The notes under the pieces are model-generated. The model saw only the letters and a program-made list of their open reading frames with translations, was not told where the DNA came from and did no database searches. This document shows positions 5,782 through 6,480 of a stretch of 6,480 nt of DNA, piece by piece (the first letter of the stretch is position 1; each line of letters opens with the position of its first letter). The DNA comes from Pasteurellaceae bacterium (GTDB taxonomy: Bacteria > Pseudomonadota > Gammaproteobacteria > Enterobacterales > Pasteurellaceae): contig CAAELW010000166.1 in assembly GCA_900756875.1 (NCBI GenBank), positions 1 through 6,480 on the forward strand, in the 5' to 3' direction. Both the position numbers and the translations under genes were made by a program.

Positions 5782-5799
5782 TTGTCTTATTGAATATCG

Positions 5800-6480
5800 T
5801 TAAAACGAGAAGCGTAATTCCGCATTCACATTATTGGCTTTCGTATCGTGGTTATAAGCACCTTGATAGCCGACTTTCACACTGAATGCCGGCGTGAATT
5901 GTGCTTGTAATGCGACACCTGTCGTGACGACATTTTTCAATTCTTTACCATAAAGATTCGCGACACCTTGATTATTGATAACCAAGCTGCCTTCAGCGGC
6001 TTTATCTTTATGGAAACGATGATAAGCCACATCACCTAATAAGTTTAATTGAACGCCACCAATTGCAAATGGAATGGATGGACGTAAACCTACAGAGGTG
6101 ACGATTAAATCACGATTGTTGTCTTTTAACTGCACTTCGCCTTTTGTCACACCTTTGTTTTTGATGTGCATATAGCTTACGCCAGCATAAGGTTCAATCG
6201 CAAAATGTTCGCCTTTTAAGCCAGTGTAGGCAAGTTCAGCAAAGACATTTTGTGTTTGGCTATGGTTTTTCACGCCTTGTGCAAATTCAGCACGTTGTTC
6301 GTGTTTCCCCCAGCTTTGAATAAAGCCAATTTTCGGTGTTAATACGCTGAAACGATGTTCAGCTGTTAAGCCTAAATGGATGGCACGATCTTTCGAAGTG
6401 CGGTCAATTTTGTGGCTATTTTGTGTTGAGCCGACAAATACACCTAAATGTTTGTTTGTATCAATGGTTGCATCAATACC
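5800..6480 (-). CDS. Autotransporter C-terminal beta-barrel domain, 5' end outside the window
   Basis: The minus-strand frame is open from the window edge to TAA at 5800-5802, giving the last 226 residues of a longer protein; an in-frame GTG at 6273 is internal, because barrel-like sequence continues above it (GVFVGSTQNS, TAEHRFSVLTPKIGFIQSWG). The chain alternates polar and hydrophobic residues with aromatic girdles, as in outer-membrane beta-strands: FAELAYTGL, FAIEPYAGVSYMHI, FSVKVGYQGAYNHDT. It ends in AELRFSF, with the C-terminal phenylalanine and alternating hydrophobics read by the Bam assembly machinery. These are features of the autotransporter (type Va) barrel of about 260-280 residues, so most of the barrel is here and the secreted passenger is not. 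Whether the passenger is an IgA1-type or subtilisin-type protease or an adhesin cannot be told from this part. It converges on the small membrane genes. Confidence 0.88.
   Translation of the reverse strand, partial: GIDATIDTNKHLGVFVGSTQNSHKIDRTSKDRAIHLGLTAEHRFSVLTPKIGFIQSWGKHEQRAEFAQGVKNHSQTQNVFAELAYTGLKGEHFAIEPYAGVSYMHIKNKGVTKGEVQLKDNNRDLIVTSVGLRPSIPFAIGGVQLNLLGDVAYHRFHKDKAAEGSLVINNQGVANLYGKELKNVVTTGVALQAQFTPAFSVKVGYQGAYNHDTKANNVNAELRFSF
6396..6404 (+). repeat. DNA uptake signal sequence with AT flank
   Basis: Exact AAGTGCGGT followed by CAATTTT, inside the autotransporter barrel coding region and antisense to it, where it encodes part of KIDRTSK. A barrel gene carrying the signal can be exchanged by natural transformation. 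Confidence 0.9.

Larger units (their letters stand above)
5755..5782. terminator. Inverted pair of uptake signals forming a hairpin terminator
   Basis: AAAGTGCGGTCA (5755-5766) pairs perfectly with TGACCGCACTTT (5771-5782) across the loop AAAC: 12 bp, containing one uptake signal on each strand (5756-5764 plus and 5773-5781 minus). It lies between the end of the small gene (5698) and the convergent autotransporter stop (5800-5802). The plus strand continues as TTTTGTCTTATT; the minus strand has only three T before GATGC. It may terminate both, more convincingly on the plus strand. Closely spaced inverted uptake signals acting as terminators are known in Haemophilus. Confidence 0.7.

Noticed and set aside
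5800..6273. A self-contained 157-residue protein starting at GTG 6273
   Set aside because: The same frame stays open to the window edge with continuing beta-barrel sequence, so the GTG is an internal valine.

Overview
The window looks like chromosomal DNA from a Haemophilus-type member of the Pasteurellaceae. The clearest clue is eight exact copies of the 9-base DNA uptake signal AAGTGCGGT (either strand), the Hin-type signal of Haemophilus; I did not notice the Apl-type ACAAGCGGT. The housekeeping proteins read like gammaproteobacterial orthologues over their full length, and the base composition is AT-rich.

Layout from left to right. Bases 3-56 may be the tail of a plus-strand gene, ending at a two-way terminator shared with queA. 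queA (89-1180, minus) makes the epoxyqueuosine precursor on tRNA. Between queA and the next gene lies a self-contained promoter-to-terminator unit (about 1358 down to 1241, minus) that could encode an RNA of about 80 nt. trhP (1374-2753, minus) is a U32-family tRNA hydroxylation protein with its own promoter and a stem-loop in its leader. ghxP (2933-4249, minus) is a guanine/hypoxanthine permease whose -35 element is overlapped by a good PurR-like operator. Divergent from it is ppa (4452-4982, plus), a family I inorganic pyrophosphatase with an extended -10 promoter and a clean terminator. Then come two very AT-rich small genes (5134-5367 and 5480-5698, plus) for unrecognised two-helix membrane proteins. 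An inverted pair of uptake signals forms a hairpin at 5755-5782, followed by the 3' end of a minus-strand autotransporter gene (5800 to beyond 6480) encoding most of its outer-membrane beta-barrel.

How the genes relate: queA and trhP both serve modification of the tRNA wobble base (G34 and U34), but a terminator and a separate promoter lie between them, so they are probably not one simple operon. ghxP (purine salvage) and ppa (removal of the pyrophosphate produced by phosphoribosyltransferase and polymerase reactions) share a divergent control region. The two small membrane genes differ sharply from their surroundings in base composition and are the least explained part of the window. Apart from them and the candidate small RNA, I see mostly well-known core genes. 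No CRISPR array, tRNA, rRNA, insertion sequence or prophage gene is visible.
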